A stretch of DNA of 19,857 bases from Halieaceae bacterium UBA6060. Its GTDB lineage: Bacteria > Pseudomonadota > Gammaproteobacteria > Pseudomonadales > Halieaceae. The stretch spans positions 1-19,857 of the forward strand of contig DIYG01000046.1 in assembly GCA_002428935.1 (NCBI GenBank), given 5' to 3'. Below are positions 12,823 to 19,857 of the stretch, piece by piece. Made by a program: the position numbers and the translations under genes. Each line of letters opens with the position of its first letter. Position 1 is the first letter of the stretch. Under the pieces are notes generated by a model. The model saw nothing but the letters and a program-made list of their open reading frames with translations. It was not told the DNA's origin and ran no database searches.

Positions 12823-14376
12823 TCAGGCAGCGGAGCGCTGTTTGGGACGCGTCTTGGGCCGCGCTTTAGCGCGGCTTTTGGCCTTTGGAGCCTTAGCTTT
12901 CCGGGCTGGGGCTTTGCGCTTTGTTGGGGCCTTTTTAGCACGAGGTTTTCTCACTGCCGAGGCATCACCAATAGTTTCACGCTTTAGACTTTCGAAGCTA
13001 TCTTGCAAGCAATCCCGGTAAAACTCCGGGTCTGGCATCATCTCTCGGCAACTGGTCGCCGAGATGGTGAATTCGCCACAGTAGCTGCTGATCACATGGA
13101 ACAGTCCCAGACCGTCCACTGCGGGCCCTGTGCCGAAGTTTGAGAGCATCTTTGCACCGGTGCAGTAGATGGGTACCTGGGGCCCTGGCACATTGGTGAT
13201 GACGCAGTTGTAGATGGGGCTGATGCGATTCATCAAGTGCCACCGGCTCGCCAGGCGAGCGGCCTGGGCTGTAAGGGTGCTGGGGATGAATTGCGAGTAG
13301 TCGGTCATGGACTTGGCGCCGATGGCATTGGCCAGCTCCTTGGCCGAATGGGTGCCTTCGTGTACGGCTACGAGACGGTCGCGGGAGCCTTCAACATCGC
13401 TTCGCACTTTCACCGACATGGTCGAGACAATATTCCCGCCGGTGCCTTTCTCCTTCTTGTCGCGAACATTCACCGGGGCCATGGCGACCAGGGACTCAGC
13501 GGGCAGTTCTTTATGAGCGTCCAAGTAGCGCCGTAGGGCCCCGCCGACGATGGTGATGGCGACATCGTTTACCGTTGCTCCGTCGACGGCATTTTTGATG
13601 GCTTTGATATCCACCAGGGGCAGGCTCACGGCGTTGAACACTCGATACGGTGATACGTTGTCGTTGAAGCGGGTGCGAGGCACGGTGCCGACTCGTTTCA
13701 ACTCGCCGCGGCGCAATTGCATAAAGGCCTGGGCGAAGCCGGGCACCGTATTGCGGGCCACGGAGATAAACCTAAGGGGTTGGCGAAGACTGTTCATCTG
13801 CGCACGACGAAGCAAGGACAAGGCGCTGGGCTCGGGCTCCGCATCTCGCCAGTTGTCATGGGACTCAAGCTTCACCTTGGGATCCAGATCGTGGATTGCG
13901 GCGGTGATTTCCATGCCCGATGTGCCATCGACGGCCGCGTGATGCATCTTCGAAAACAGAGCAAAGCTGCCCTTCGGGTAGCCTTCTACCCGGTCCAGGC
14001 CTTCGATCACGTAGATTTCCCAGAGAGGCCGCGCCCGGTCCAGGGGGCGAGCGTGAATCCGTGAGAGCAGAATGCACAACTGACGCCAGTCACCGGGCTC
14101 TGGCAGCGCGACATGGCGGATATGGAACTCGGGATCAAAGTGGCCGTCGTCGACCCAGTAGGGGTGGTCAAGGCCAAGGGGAACGGTTTTTAGGCGTCGC
14201 GACAGCGTCGGCATACGTTGTACTCGAGCGGTAATGGACTCAAGGATCTGTTTGAAGCGAACCTGCTTTCCCGGCGCCGTTTCCTGGGTGTAGATGTATA
14301 GACCCGAGATATGCATGGGAGAGTTGGGGGTTTCGAGATACAAAAAGGAGGCGTCGAGGCCTGAGAGTTGTTGCAT
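12823..14376 (-). CDS. Wax ester synthase/diacylglycerol O-acyltransferase (WS/DGAT) with basic C-terminal tail
   Basis: The 517-residue enzyme transfers acyl groups from acyl-CoA to fatty alcohols or diacylglycerol, making storage wax esters or triacylglycerol at the membrane and lipid-body surface. It shows PLW (117-119), the catalytic HHAAVDG (145-151) and the ND motif at 270-271 (VNDVAITIVGGALRRYL), then the C-terminal domain with NVPGPQVPIYCTGAKM. The enzyme proper ends near residue 473. The last 44 residues (coded by 12826-12957) are made almost wholly of K, R, A and P, with 20 basic and no acidic residues, resembling histone-H1/AlgP-like tails; most WS/DGATs lack this. Start ATG 14376 has only a weak GAG upstream. 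A RidA-like gene ends 63 bases upstream on the same strand, so cotranscription is likely. Confidence 0.94.
   Translation of the reverse strand: MQQLSGLDASFLYLETPNSPMHISGLYIYTQETAPGKQVRFKQILESITARVQRMPTLSRRLKTVPLGLDHPYWVDDGHFDPEFHIRHVALPEPGDWRQLCILLSRIHARPLDRARPLWEIYVIEGLDRVEGYPKGSFALFSKMHHAAVDGTSGMEITAAIHDLDPKVKLESHDNWRDAEPEPSALSLLRRAQMNSLRQPLRFISVARNTVPGFAQAFMQLRRGELKRVGTVPRTRFNDNVSPYRVFNAVSLPLVDIKAIKNAVDGATVNDVAITIVGGALRRYLDAHKELPAESLVAMAPVNVRDKKEKGTGGNIVSTMSVKVRSDVEGSRDRLVAVHEGTHSAKELANAIGAKSMTDYSQFIPSTLTAQAARLASRWHLMNRISPIYNCVITNVPGPQVPIYCTGAKMLSNFGTGPAVDGLGLFHVISSYCGEFTISATSCREMMPDPEFYRDCLQDSFESLKRETIGDASAVRKPRAKKAPTKRKAPARKAKAPKAKSRAKARPKTRPKQRSAA
12858..12879 (+). terminator. Terminator-like hairpin for the M20 gene, inside the WS/DGAT coding tail
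   Basis: On the plus strand GCCGCGC (12858-12864), loop TTTA and GCGCGGC (12869-12875) are followed by TTTT. It lies 66 bases past the M20 stop codon. A 7-bp all-GC stem with a short loop and U tract fits a rho-independent terminator, though the U tract is short and the same bases encode part of the WS/DGAT tail on the other strand. Confidence 0.5.
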
Positions 14377-14439
14377 GATTATTCTCGTTATGGGGGTTAA
14401 AGAGCTGGGAAAAAGAGCGGGTGGCAGCTAAAGCCCAGG

Positions 14440-14922
14440 TCAAGACGGGGCGCCCTCGTCCTCTTCTTCCATGTCGTCGTCGGGGGCCGCGGCGATACAT
14501 TCAATTTCAACTTTTGCGCCGCCGCCGAGGGACACCCCAATGGCACTGCGCGCGGGTTTGTTGGGGAAGAACTCGACGTAGGCCTCATTCATGGCAGCCC
14601 ATTCGTCCATATCGGCGAGAAACACCGTGCATTTCAAGACCCTATCCATGCTGCCCCCGGCCCGCTCGAGGGCGGCCCGCATATTTGTCAGCGCCTGGGC
14701 TGTCTGGGGGCCGATGCCGCCGGCCGCAAGCTCACGGGTGCCCGGCACGTAGCCCAATTGTCCCGCGAGAAAAATAAAGTCGTCGTAGATAACTGCCTCG
14801 GAATAAGGGGCGGAATCCTCGCGCCCCGGTGGCGCATGGTAGACGGCTTCATCGGCAAAGGTCGCCAAGGTCCATAGGGCGACGGGAGTCGCCAGAAAAG
14901 CGGCAATAGCGGAGCGGCGCAT
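14440..14922 (-). CDS. Exported RidA/YjgF-family protein
   Basis: The 160-residue protein combines an N-terminal signal segment (MRRSAIAAFLATPVALWTLATFA) with a complete RidA domain. Family marks are GQLG, the KCTVFLADMDEWAAMNEAY stretch, and PARSAI with R125 in the place of the catalytic arginine of RidA, followed by AKVEIECIA. Classical RidA hydrolyses reactive enamine/imine intermediates in the cytoplasm; an exported version may act on a periplasmic substrate or bind a small ligand. The last dozen residues are acidic (DDDMEEEDEG). I chose ATG 14922 because AGAGG (plus-strand 14930-14934) sits 7 bases ahead; an in-frame TTG at 14928 is too near the site. It lies downstream of the rpoD terminator and upstream of WS/DGAT. 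Function is otherwise unknown. Confidence 0.88.
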   Translation of the reverse strand: MRRSAIAAFLATPVALWTLATFADEAVYHAPPGREDSAPYSEAVIYDDFIFLAGQLGYVPGTRELAAGGIGPQTAQALTNMRAALERAGGSMDRVLKCTVFLADMDEWAAMNEAYVEFFPNKPARSAIGVSLGGGAKVEIECIAAAPDDDMEEEDEGAPS

Positions 14923-15052
14923 GATCAAGCCTCTTTAGATATCAAATTCGAGTGGGCCAGGACCAGTGTACACGTGGGGATAGATCCTGCCAGAGGGGAC
15001 TAGAAATTCTCTACCGGTGCCGGGCGGCCCCGTTAGCAAGTTTTCCCAGGGC

Positions 15053-15076
15053 AAAAAAAGGGCGCCCAAGGCGCCC
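15053..15076 (-). terminator. Rho-independent terminator of rpoD
   Basis: Read on the minus strand, GGGCGCC and GGCGCCC form a 7-bp GC stem around a 3-base TTG loop, followed at once by seven T (plus-strand A run 15053-15059). It lies 56 bases after the rpoD stop codon. Confidence 0.92.
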
Positions 15077-15132
15077 CGTGATTCGTGCTGTTGTATGCGT
15101 GTATCCGCAGACGCTTCTGTGGATCCTATCGC

Positions 15133-16950
15133 CTAGGAGTTTTCGTCCAGGAAGCTGCGTAGGTAATCCGACCGCGTAGGGTGGCGAAGCTTGCGCAAAG
15201 CCTTGGCTTCGATCTGACGGATTCGCTCCCGGGTGACGTCGAACTGCTTGCCGACTTCTTCCAGGGTGTGGTCCGTGTTCATATCGATACCGAAACGCAT
15301 GCGAAGCACCTTGGCCTCTCGTGCCGTAAGACCCGACAGTACGTCCTTGGTTGCTTCCTGAAGCCCTTGACCCGTGGCGGAGTCGATAGGTGAGGCGATG
15401 GTCTGATCCTCGATGAAATCGCCCAGATGGGAGTCTTCATCGTCACCGATAGGCGTCTCCATGGAGATCGGCTCTTTGGCGATTTTCAGTACCTTGCGCA
15501 CTTTGTCTTCGGGCATCTCCATCCGCTCACCGAGCTCCTCGGGTGTGGGTTCGCGACCCATTTCCTGGAGCATCTGCCGGGAGATTCGGTTGAGTTTGTT
15601 GATGGTCTCGATCATATGCACGGGGATACGGATCGTACGAGCCTGGTCCGCGATGGAGCGGGTGATGGCCTGACGGATCCACCAGGTGGCGTAGGTCGAG
15701 AATTTATAGCCGCGGCGATACTCGAATTTGTCTACCGCCTTCATTAGACCGATGTTGCCTTCCTGGATCAGGTCCAGGAACTGCAGGCCGCGATTGGTGT
15801 ACTTCTTGGCAATCGAGATCACCAGACGCAGGTTGGCCTCAACCATTTCTTTCTTTGCGCGCCGGGCCCGGGCTTCGCCCATGGACATGCGACGGTTAAT
15901 CTCCTTGATTTCCGTAACGGACAACCCCGTCTCTTCTTCGATCTGCAATATCCGGCGTTGAGCGCGCTGGATTTCGTCTTTCTGGTTATTCAGCTTGGTG
16001 CCGTAGTCCTTCTTGCGCGCATGGCGAGAAACCCACTTGAGGTTGGACTCGCTGCCCTGGAACGACTTGATGAACTCTTTGCGCGGCATGCCGGAACGGC
16101 GCACAGCGATGGTCATGATCTCCCGTTCTTGTTCACGGACGTTGCTCAAAGCGGCGCGAGCCTCGTCGTTTAGAGGATCGAAGATCCTCGGGGTGAACTT
16201 GAAGAACTTGAACAGCTCACCGAGTTTCTCCATCTCTTTGATGGCAGCGGTGTCCTGGCGACCTTTGTCGCCAATTACCTTTTCGGTCTTATTGAACTGA
16301 CGCTTCAGAGCCGTGAATCGCTTTTTCGCTTCAACGGGGTCAGGGCCGGTGTCTACCGCCGTGTCATCTTCCTGGCCCTGGGCTTTTGCGGCCTGCTGTT
16401 CTGCGATTTGCTGTGCCGAGGGCACATGATCCGCGGGGTCGAGATAACCGACGAGAATATCCGCCAGCTTGCGCTCTTCTTTGGTGACCGCCGTGTAGTG
16501 ATCGAGAACGGCCTTTACGGAGCCGGGGAAGAAGGCCAGGGCCGCCATCAATTCACGGATGCCCTCTTCGATACGCTTGGCGATAACGATTTCGCCTTCC
16601 CGGGTGAGCAGTTCGACGGTGCCCATTTCGCGCATGTACATACGCACCGGGTCCGTGGTTCGGCCCGCTTCCGTTTCCACGGCAGCCAGGGCTGCGGCGG
16701 CTTCCGCGGCGGCGATGTCGTCAGCAGAGCCGTCACCTTCCGTAAGGAGCAGTTCGTCGGCATCGGGAGCTTGCTCAAAGACCTGGATCCCCATGTCGTT
16801 GATCATCTGGATGATGTCTTCGACCTGATCCGGATCCGATATGTCTTCCGGAAGGTGGTCGTTGACCTCCGCGTAGGTCAGGTAGCCCTGCTCCTTTCCC
16901 TTGGCAATCAGGGACTTCAAACGCGATTGTTGTGTAACGGCGTCGTTCAT
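15133..16950 (-). CDS. rpoD: RNA polymerase primary sigma factor, sigma-70
   Basis: The 605-residue protein directs RNA polymerase to housekeeping promoters. Region 1.1 is at the N-terminus (LKSLIAKGKEQGYLTYAEVNDHLPEDI), followed by region 1.2 (DPVRMYMREMG), the large non-conserved region, region 2 with the -10-recognising FSTYATWWIRQAITRSIADQARTIR, region 3, and region 4.2 with the -35-binding helix VTRERIRQIEAKALRKLRHP. Length is close to E. coli RpoD (613). ATG 16950 has AAGG (plus-strand 16957-16960) 6 bases ahead. The gene is last in the rpsU-yqeY-dnaG-rpoD cluster. A probable terminator lies between dnaG and rpoD, so rpoD may also have a promoter of its own in 16951-17038, though I cannot point to one. 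Confidence 0.98.
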   Translation of the reverse strand: MNDAVTQQSRLKSLIAKGKEQGYLTYAEVNDHLPEDISDPDQVEDIIQMINDMGIQVFEQAPDADELLLTEGDGSADDIAAAEAAAALAAVETEAGRTTDPVRMYMREMGTVELLTREGEIVIAKRIEEGIRELMAALAFFPGSVKAVLDHYTAVTKEERKLADILVGYLDPADHVPSAQQIAEQQAAKAQGQEDDTAVDTGPDPVEAKKRFTALKRQFNKTEKVIGDKGRQDTAAIKEMEKLGELFKFFKFTPRIFDPLNDEARAALSNVREQEREIMTIAVRRSGMPRKEFIKSFQGSESNLKWVSRHARKKDYGTKLNNQKDEIQRAQRRILQIEEETGLSVTEIKEINRRMSMGEARARRAKKEMVEANLRLVISIAKKYTNRGLQFLDLIQEGNIGLMKAVDKFEYRRGYKFSTYATWWIRQAITRSIADQARTIRIPVHMIETINKLNRISRQMLQEMGREPTPEELGERMEMPEDKVRKVLKIAKEPISMETPIGDDEDSHLGDFIEDQTIASPIDSATGQGLQEATKDVLSGLTAREAKVLRMRFGIDMNTDHTLEEVGKQFDVTRERIRQIEAKALRKLRHPTRSDYLRSFLDENS

Positions 16951-17038
16951 TAGGTACCTTGTTTGAATCGGGCCGCCCCAGGCGGGACAGCGATGCAGAA
17001 AGACTCGAAATCAGCCCGCCAGTCTAGCACAAACCAGT

Positions 17039-17068
17039 AAAAAAAGCCCGTTCACAAGCCAGACAGGC
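17039..17068 (-). terminator. Probable terminator/attenuator between dnaG and rpoD
   Basis: On the minus strand GCCTGT and ACGGGC (plus-strand 17063-17068 and 17046-17051, one G-U pair) enclose 11 bases and are followed by seven T. It begins 4 bases after the dnaG stop codon. The stem is short, so partial termination is likely; this fits the known uneven expression of these genes. Confidence 0.6.
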
Positions 17069-17072
17069 CGGA

Positions 17073-18977
17073 CTAGCTCTGGGCTGGGCCGCTGCGGGTA
17101 TCGAGATCCCGCAAGGCTTTCAACAGTTCCGGCAGGCGGGCCTTGTCATCGGCGCTCAGTTGTTCATAAGGACGGCTCTTAAGGGCGTTTATTTCCTCGA
17201 GAATCCGCTGCCGCAAGGGCAGCGATGAGAGGCGACGCACGATGTCGGCAAATTGGGCTTCGATGCCATCGGCGGGGATCAAGCGCTCCTGGCCGGCGAG
17301 CTGGGCCAATAGTTCACCTTCCGCCGTGCCATGCCAGTGGCCCAGGAGCATGCCGGTACTGGATTCCGGGCGTTTGCGCAAAAGCTCGAGAATTTCCCGC
17401 AGGAGGGTGCTTTCGGTGCTGTCCTGGTCCTTTAGGGCACTCGGGTCGGCGAGAGCCGCGATGGAGGGTTTGTGCAGAAGCAGAGCGATGGCCTCCTGCA
17501 CCAGGGTTGCGTAGGCAGACAGGGGGTGGTTCAGGGGAAGGCGCTGCCGAGGCGTGGGTTCTTCTTCCGACCCGCCTTCAAGCCACTGGGGCTCGTCGTT
17601 GGGAGAGGCGGCCCCCGGGTCCCAGGCCTCGTAGTCCGCCGGTGGAGGCTCGTCAGCAGGAGGTGCCGGGGGCGGAACTTCCAGCTTCATGAGACTGGCA
17701 AGCTCCAGACCTGTGCGCTCCGCGAGGGCCTGGTACATAAGCTCGCGGAACACGCCCTCGGGTAGCTGGCGTATAAGGGGCAGGGCCCGTTTAGATAGGC
17801 TGGCTCGTCCTTCCATGGTGTCCAGGGCCAGGCCCGTGGCCTGACTTTGAAAGAGAAATTCCTCCAGGGGCTGGGCCGCCGTGGTCAAATCAAGGAAGGC
17901 CTGCGGGCCGTCTTTACGCACCAGGGAATCGGGATCTTCGCCCTCGCGAAGGAACAAGAATCGCGCCTGGCGCCCATCAGCCATGGCCGGTAGGGCATTG
18001 TGCAGGGCGCGCTCCGCTGCCTTGCGTCCCGCATCATCGCCGTCGAAGCAGAACACCACCTCCGGGACAACGCGAAAGATACGCTCCAGATGCTCGCTGC
18101 TGGTCGCCGTGCCCAGGGTGGCCACGGCATAGGTGATACCCGCCTGAGCCAGGGCAATAACATCCATATAGCCCTCAACAACGATGATTCGCTCTAGCTT
18201 GCGATTGGCTCGTCGGGCTTCAAAGAGGCCGTATAACTCCCTTCCCTTATGAAAGATTGGGGTTTCCGGTGAGTTGAGGTACTTCGGCTTCTCGTCACCG
18301 AGGACTCGACCGCCAAAGGCGATAACGCGCCCGCGGCGATCCCGAATGGGAAACACTATGCGATCTCGAAAGCGATCGTAGACTCGACCCTTGTCGTTAC
18401 GTACGACCACGCCGCCTTCAATCGCCTGCTTGACGGTGGCATCGTCATCGCCAAGGTGTTTTAAAAGGTTGTCCCACCCTGGCGGAGCGACTCCGAGACC
18501 GAAATCTCGAGCTATGACTCCCGTAAGACCCCGATTCTTCAGATACGCCACGGCCTTTTCCCGGGCGGGATGCTGTCGTAGGGCGTCGCGATAGTAGCTC
18601 GCACATCGCTCCATAAGATCATAGAGCGCCTTATTCGGAGATTCCTTTGGCGCATTGCCCTCGCGGCCACGGGTTTGTTCCCGGGGAACCTCCAGACCCA
18701 ATCCGCCGGCGAGATTTTCCACCGCCTGGGGGAAGTCGATGTTCTCGTAATCCATGAGAAAACCCAGAGCATTGCCGCCGGCACCGCAGCCGAAGCAGTA
18801 AAAGAACTGCTTATCGGGATTAACACTGAAAGATGGGGTTTTCTCTTCGTGAAATGGGCATCGGGCGCTGTAGTTTTTCCCCGTTTTTTTCAGCTTCACA
18901 CGCCGGTCAATCACGTCGACGATGTCGACACGATCTAGGAGGTCGTCGATGAAGGTTTGGGGGATTCGTCCGGCCAT
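17073..18977 (-). CDS. dnaG: DNA primase
   Basis: The 634-residue enzyme makes RNA primers at the replication fork. The N-terminal zinc-binding domain has C40, H43, C61 and C64 (ARCPFHEEKTPSFSV, FYCFGCGAGG), the same positions as in E. coli. The catalytic core follows, with the TOPRIM stretches IIVVEGYMDVIALAQAGI and VFCFDGDDAGRKAAERAL carrying the acidic metal-binding residues. A proline- and acid-rich linker (around PPPAPPADEPPPADYEAWD) separates it from the C-terminal helicase-binding domain ending ALRDLDTRSG. Length is somewhat above E. coli (581), largely because of this linker. ATG 18977 lacks a strong ribosome binding site, which may keep expression low, as is known for dnaG. About 234 bases with no recognisable feature separate it from yqeY. 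Confidence 0.98.
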   Translation of the reverse strand: MAGRIPQTFIDDLLDRVDIVDVIDRRVKLKKTGKNYSARCPFHEEKTPSFSVNPDKQFFYCFGCGAGGNALGFLMDYENIDFPQAVENLAGGLGLEVPREQTRGREGNAPKESPNKALYDLMERCASYYRDALRQHPAREKAVAYLKNRGLTGVIARDFGLGVAPPGWDNLLKHLGDDDATVKQAIEGGVVVRNDKGRVYDRFRDRIVFPIRDRRGRVIAFGGRVLGDEKPKYLNSPETPIFHKGRELYGLFEARRANRKLERIIVVEGYMDVIALAQAGITYAVATLGTATSSEHLERIFRVVPEVVFCFDGDDAGRKAAERALHNALPAMADGRQARFLFLREGEDPDSLVRKDGPQAFLDLTTAAQPLEEFLFQSQATGLALDTMEGRASLSKRALPLIRQLPEGVFRELMYQALAERTGLELASLMKLEVPPPAPPADEPPPADYEAWDPGAASPNDEPQWLEGGSEEEPTPRQRLPLNHPLSAYATLVQEAIALLLHKPSIAALADPSALKDQDSTESTLLREILELLRKRPESSTGMLLGHWHGTAEGELLAQLAGQERLIPADGIEAQFADIVRRLSSLPLRQRILEEINALKSRPYEQLSADDKARLPELLKALRDLDTRSGPAQS

Positions 18978-19211
18978 GGGTCAGGCTTTCTATGGAGTGG
19001 TCGGAGTATGCCACGGGCAGCGGCGGATGCTTAGAATCGGGGTGGTTTCCGTTCCTCTAAGACGCTGGTCACTGACGCCCATAGCCGTTCTGAGCCGCCT
19101 GATTGCATTGTTGCGCTACTAAATGTCTTGTGGATTTCGCCCGGTGATGGGCGCGATGAACTTGTTCAGAGCGACGATACGCCGGTGCACCGTCGGCGGA
19201 AATGCAAATGG

Positions 19212-19664
19212 TCAGCCGGTGAGACGCGCTTTGACTTTCTGGCTAACGGCTCCCATATCGGCCCGGCCCTGAAGCTTGGGCTTCAATTGCGCCATTACGG
19301 CGCCCATTGCCGCCATGCCCGTTCCATCGGCTCCGGCGATGGCTCCGTCAATAAGAGTCTCAAGCTCTGCTTCCGACAGGGGGGCCGGCAAGAATTCTTG
19401 AATCACAAGGATTTCCGCCGCTTCGATGGCTGCGAGTTCCTCGCGACCGGCTTCTTCGTACTGTTTTTGGGAGTCGCGGCGCTGTTTGACCATTTTGTCG
19501 AGGATAAGCATCACCCGCGCTTCGTCGAGCTCGATGCGTTCGTCGACTTCAACGCGCTTGAATTCGGCCTGGATGAGGCGGATGGTCGCGAGTCTGGCCT
19601 TTTCGCGGCTCTTCATCGCCTCTTTCATGGCCACTTTTATGGCGGCCTGGGTGGCTGAGGACAT
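19212..19664 (-). CDS. yqeY: GatB/YqeY domain protein
   Basis: The 150-residue cytoplasmic protein matches the YqeY family throughout: an N-terminal helical part (MKEAMKSREKARLATIRLIQAEFKRVEVD), a central QRRDSQKQYEEAGREELAAIEAAE stretch, LPAPLSEAELETLI, and a C-terminal MGAVMAQLKPKLQGRADMGAVSQKVKARL. It resembles the tRNA-binding tail domain of the GatB amidotransferase subunit; its own role is not settled. ATG 19664 is supported by GGAG (plus-strand 19671-19674) at 6 bases. Its place between rpsU and dnaG is common in gammaproteobacteria other than enterics and points to a link with translation. Confidence 0.95.
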   Translation of the reverse strand: MSSATQAAIKVAMKEAMKSREKARLATIRLIQAEFKRVEVDERIELDEARVMLILDKMVKQRRDSQKQYEEAGREELAAIEAAEILVIQEFLPAPLSEAELETLIDGAIAGADGTGMAAMGAVMAQLKPKLQGRADMGAVSQKVKARLTG

Positions 19665-19751
19665 GACGTGCTCCGCGTTTAAAGGTCCGTGCCCGATACA
19701 TCTGGGCGAGTTATCAGCGGCGGTACCGGCTGTGGAAGCCGGTAGAGCGAG

Positions 19752-19770
19752 GGCCTGAACAGGTCAGGCC
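19752..19770 (-). terminator. Hairpin between rpsU and yqeY, possible attenuator
   Basis: A perfect 7-bp stem GGCCTGA/TCAGGCC with loop of 5 bases lies 9 bases after the rpsU stop codon. No T run follows on the minus strand, so it is not a standard terminator; it may stabilise the rpsU transcript 3' end or act as a weak attenuator, as known for the intercistronic region in E. coli. Confidence 0.45.
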
Positions 19771-19779
19771 GGAAGAGTC

Positions 19780-19857
19780 TTAGTAGAGGCGGACGCGCTT
19801 GCGGTTTTCGCGAGAAAGCTTTTTGAGGTGCCGTTTTACGGCAGCAGCGGCTGCGCG
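19780..19857 (-). CDS. rpsU: 30S ribosomal protein S21, C-terminal part (5' end outside window)
   Basis: The last 25 codons are visible, ending in TAA (plus-strand 19780-19782). The translation RAAAAAVKRHLKKLSREN followed by RKRVRLY matches the basic C-terminus of S21 (E. coli: [20 protein letters not shown]). S21 is a small-subunit protein that helps in initiation. It is the first gene of the macromolecular synthesis cluster, followed by yqeY, dnaG and rpoD. Confidence 0.94.
   Translation of the reverse strand, partial: RAAAAAVKRHLKKLSRENRKRVRLY

Noticed and set aside
1..19857. CRISPR array, rRNA genes or prophage structural genes
   Set aside because: No regularly spaced repeats, rRNA-like sequence or phage gene block was seen on either strand.

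Overview
The window looks like chromosome from a marine gammaproteobacterium, probably of the Halieaceae (OM60/NOR5) type. The grounds are the rpsU-yqeY-dnaG-rpoD macromolecular synthesis cluster with proteins that resemble gammaproteobacterial ones, a wax ester synthase/diacylglycerol acyltransferase, and a RecQ and tRNA-Ile2 close to pseudomonad-like versions. The genus is an inference from memory of protein families, not from a search.

Layout. Positions 1-266 hold the end of a glycerol dehydrogenase (GldA), followed by an Old Yellow Enzyme-type NADH:flavin oxidoreductase (421-1497). A complete IS481-family insertion sequence lies at 1525-2816. Its ends each carry two copies of a 20-bp motif at 25-bp spacing. 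Twelve bases beyond it begins a 45-bp displaced copy of the 3' half of a tRNA gene (2829-2873). The intact tRNA-Ile2(CAU) gene is at 5368-5444 on the minus strand. The two repeats therefore bracket a 2.5-kb segment with the geometry expected of a tRNA-integrated element. The segment holds one convincing gene, for a 553-residue secreted protein with 16 cysteines that I do not recognise, and no integrase. This is the most interesting part of the window.

From 5445 onward the content is more ordinary. On the minus strand are recQ and a SulP anion transporter followed directly by a tandem universal stress protein gene. Divergent from these, on the plus strand, are a Rieske oxygenase alpha subunit and an exported M20-type metallopeptidase in which one expected metal-ligand histidine is glutamine. 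Convergent with them, on the minus strand, are a WS/DGAT with a very basic 44-residue tail and a RidA-family protein with an export signal. The window ends with rpoD, dnaG, yqeY and the 3' end of rpsU, all on the minus strand, with a clear rho-independent terminator after rpoD and a probable one between dnaG and rpoD.

How the genes fit together: the rpsU-rpoD block couples translation, replication priming and transcription initiation. SulP and Usp are almost certainly one transcription unit. The Rieske and M20 genes are probably cotranscribed (70-bp gap), as are RidA and WS/DGAT (63-bp gap). The IS and the tRNA-flanked segment mark an accessory insertion point between the GldA/OYE genes and recQ.
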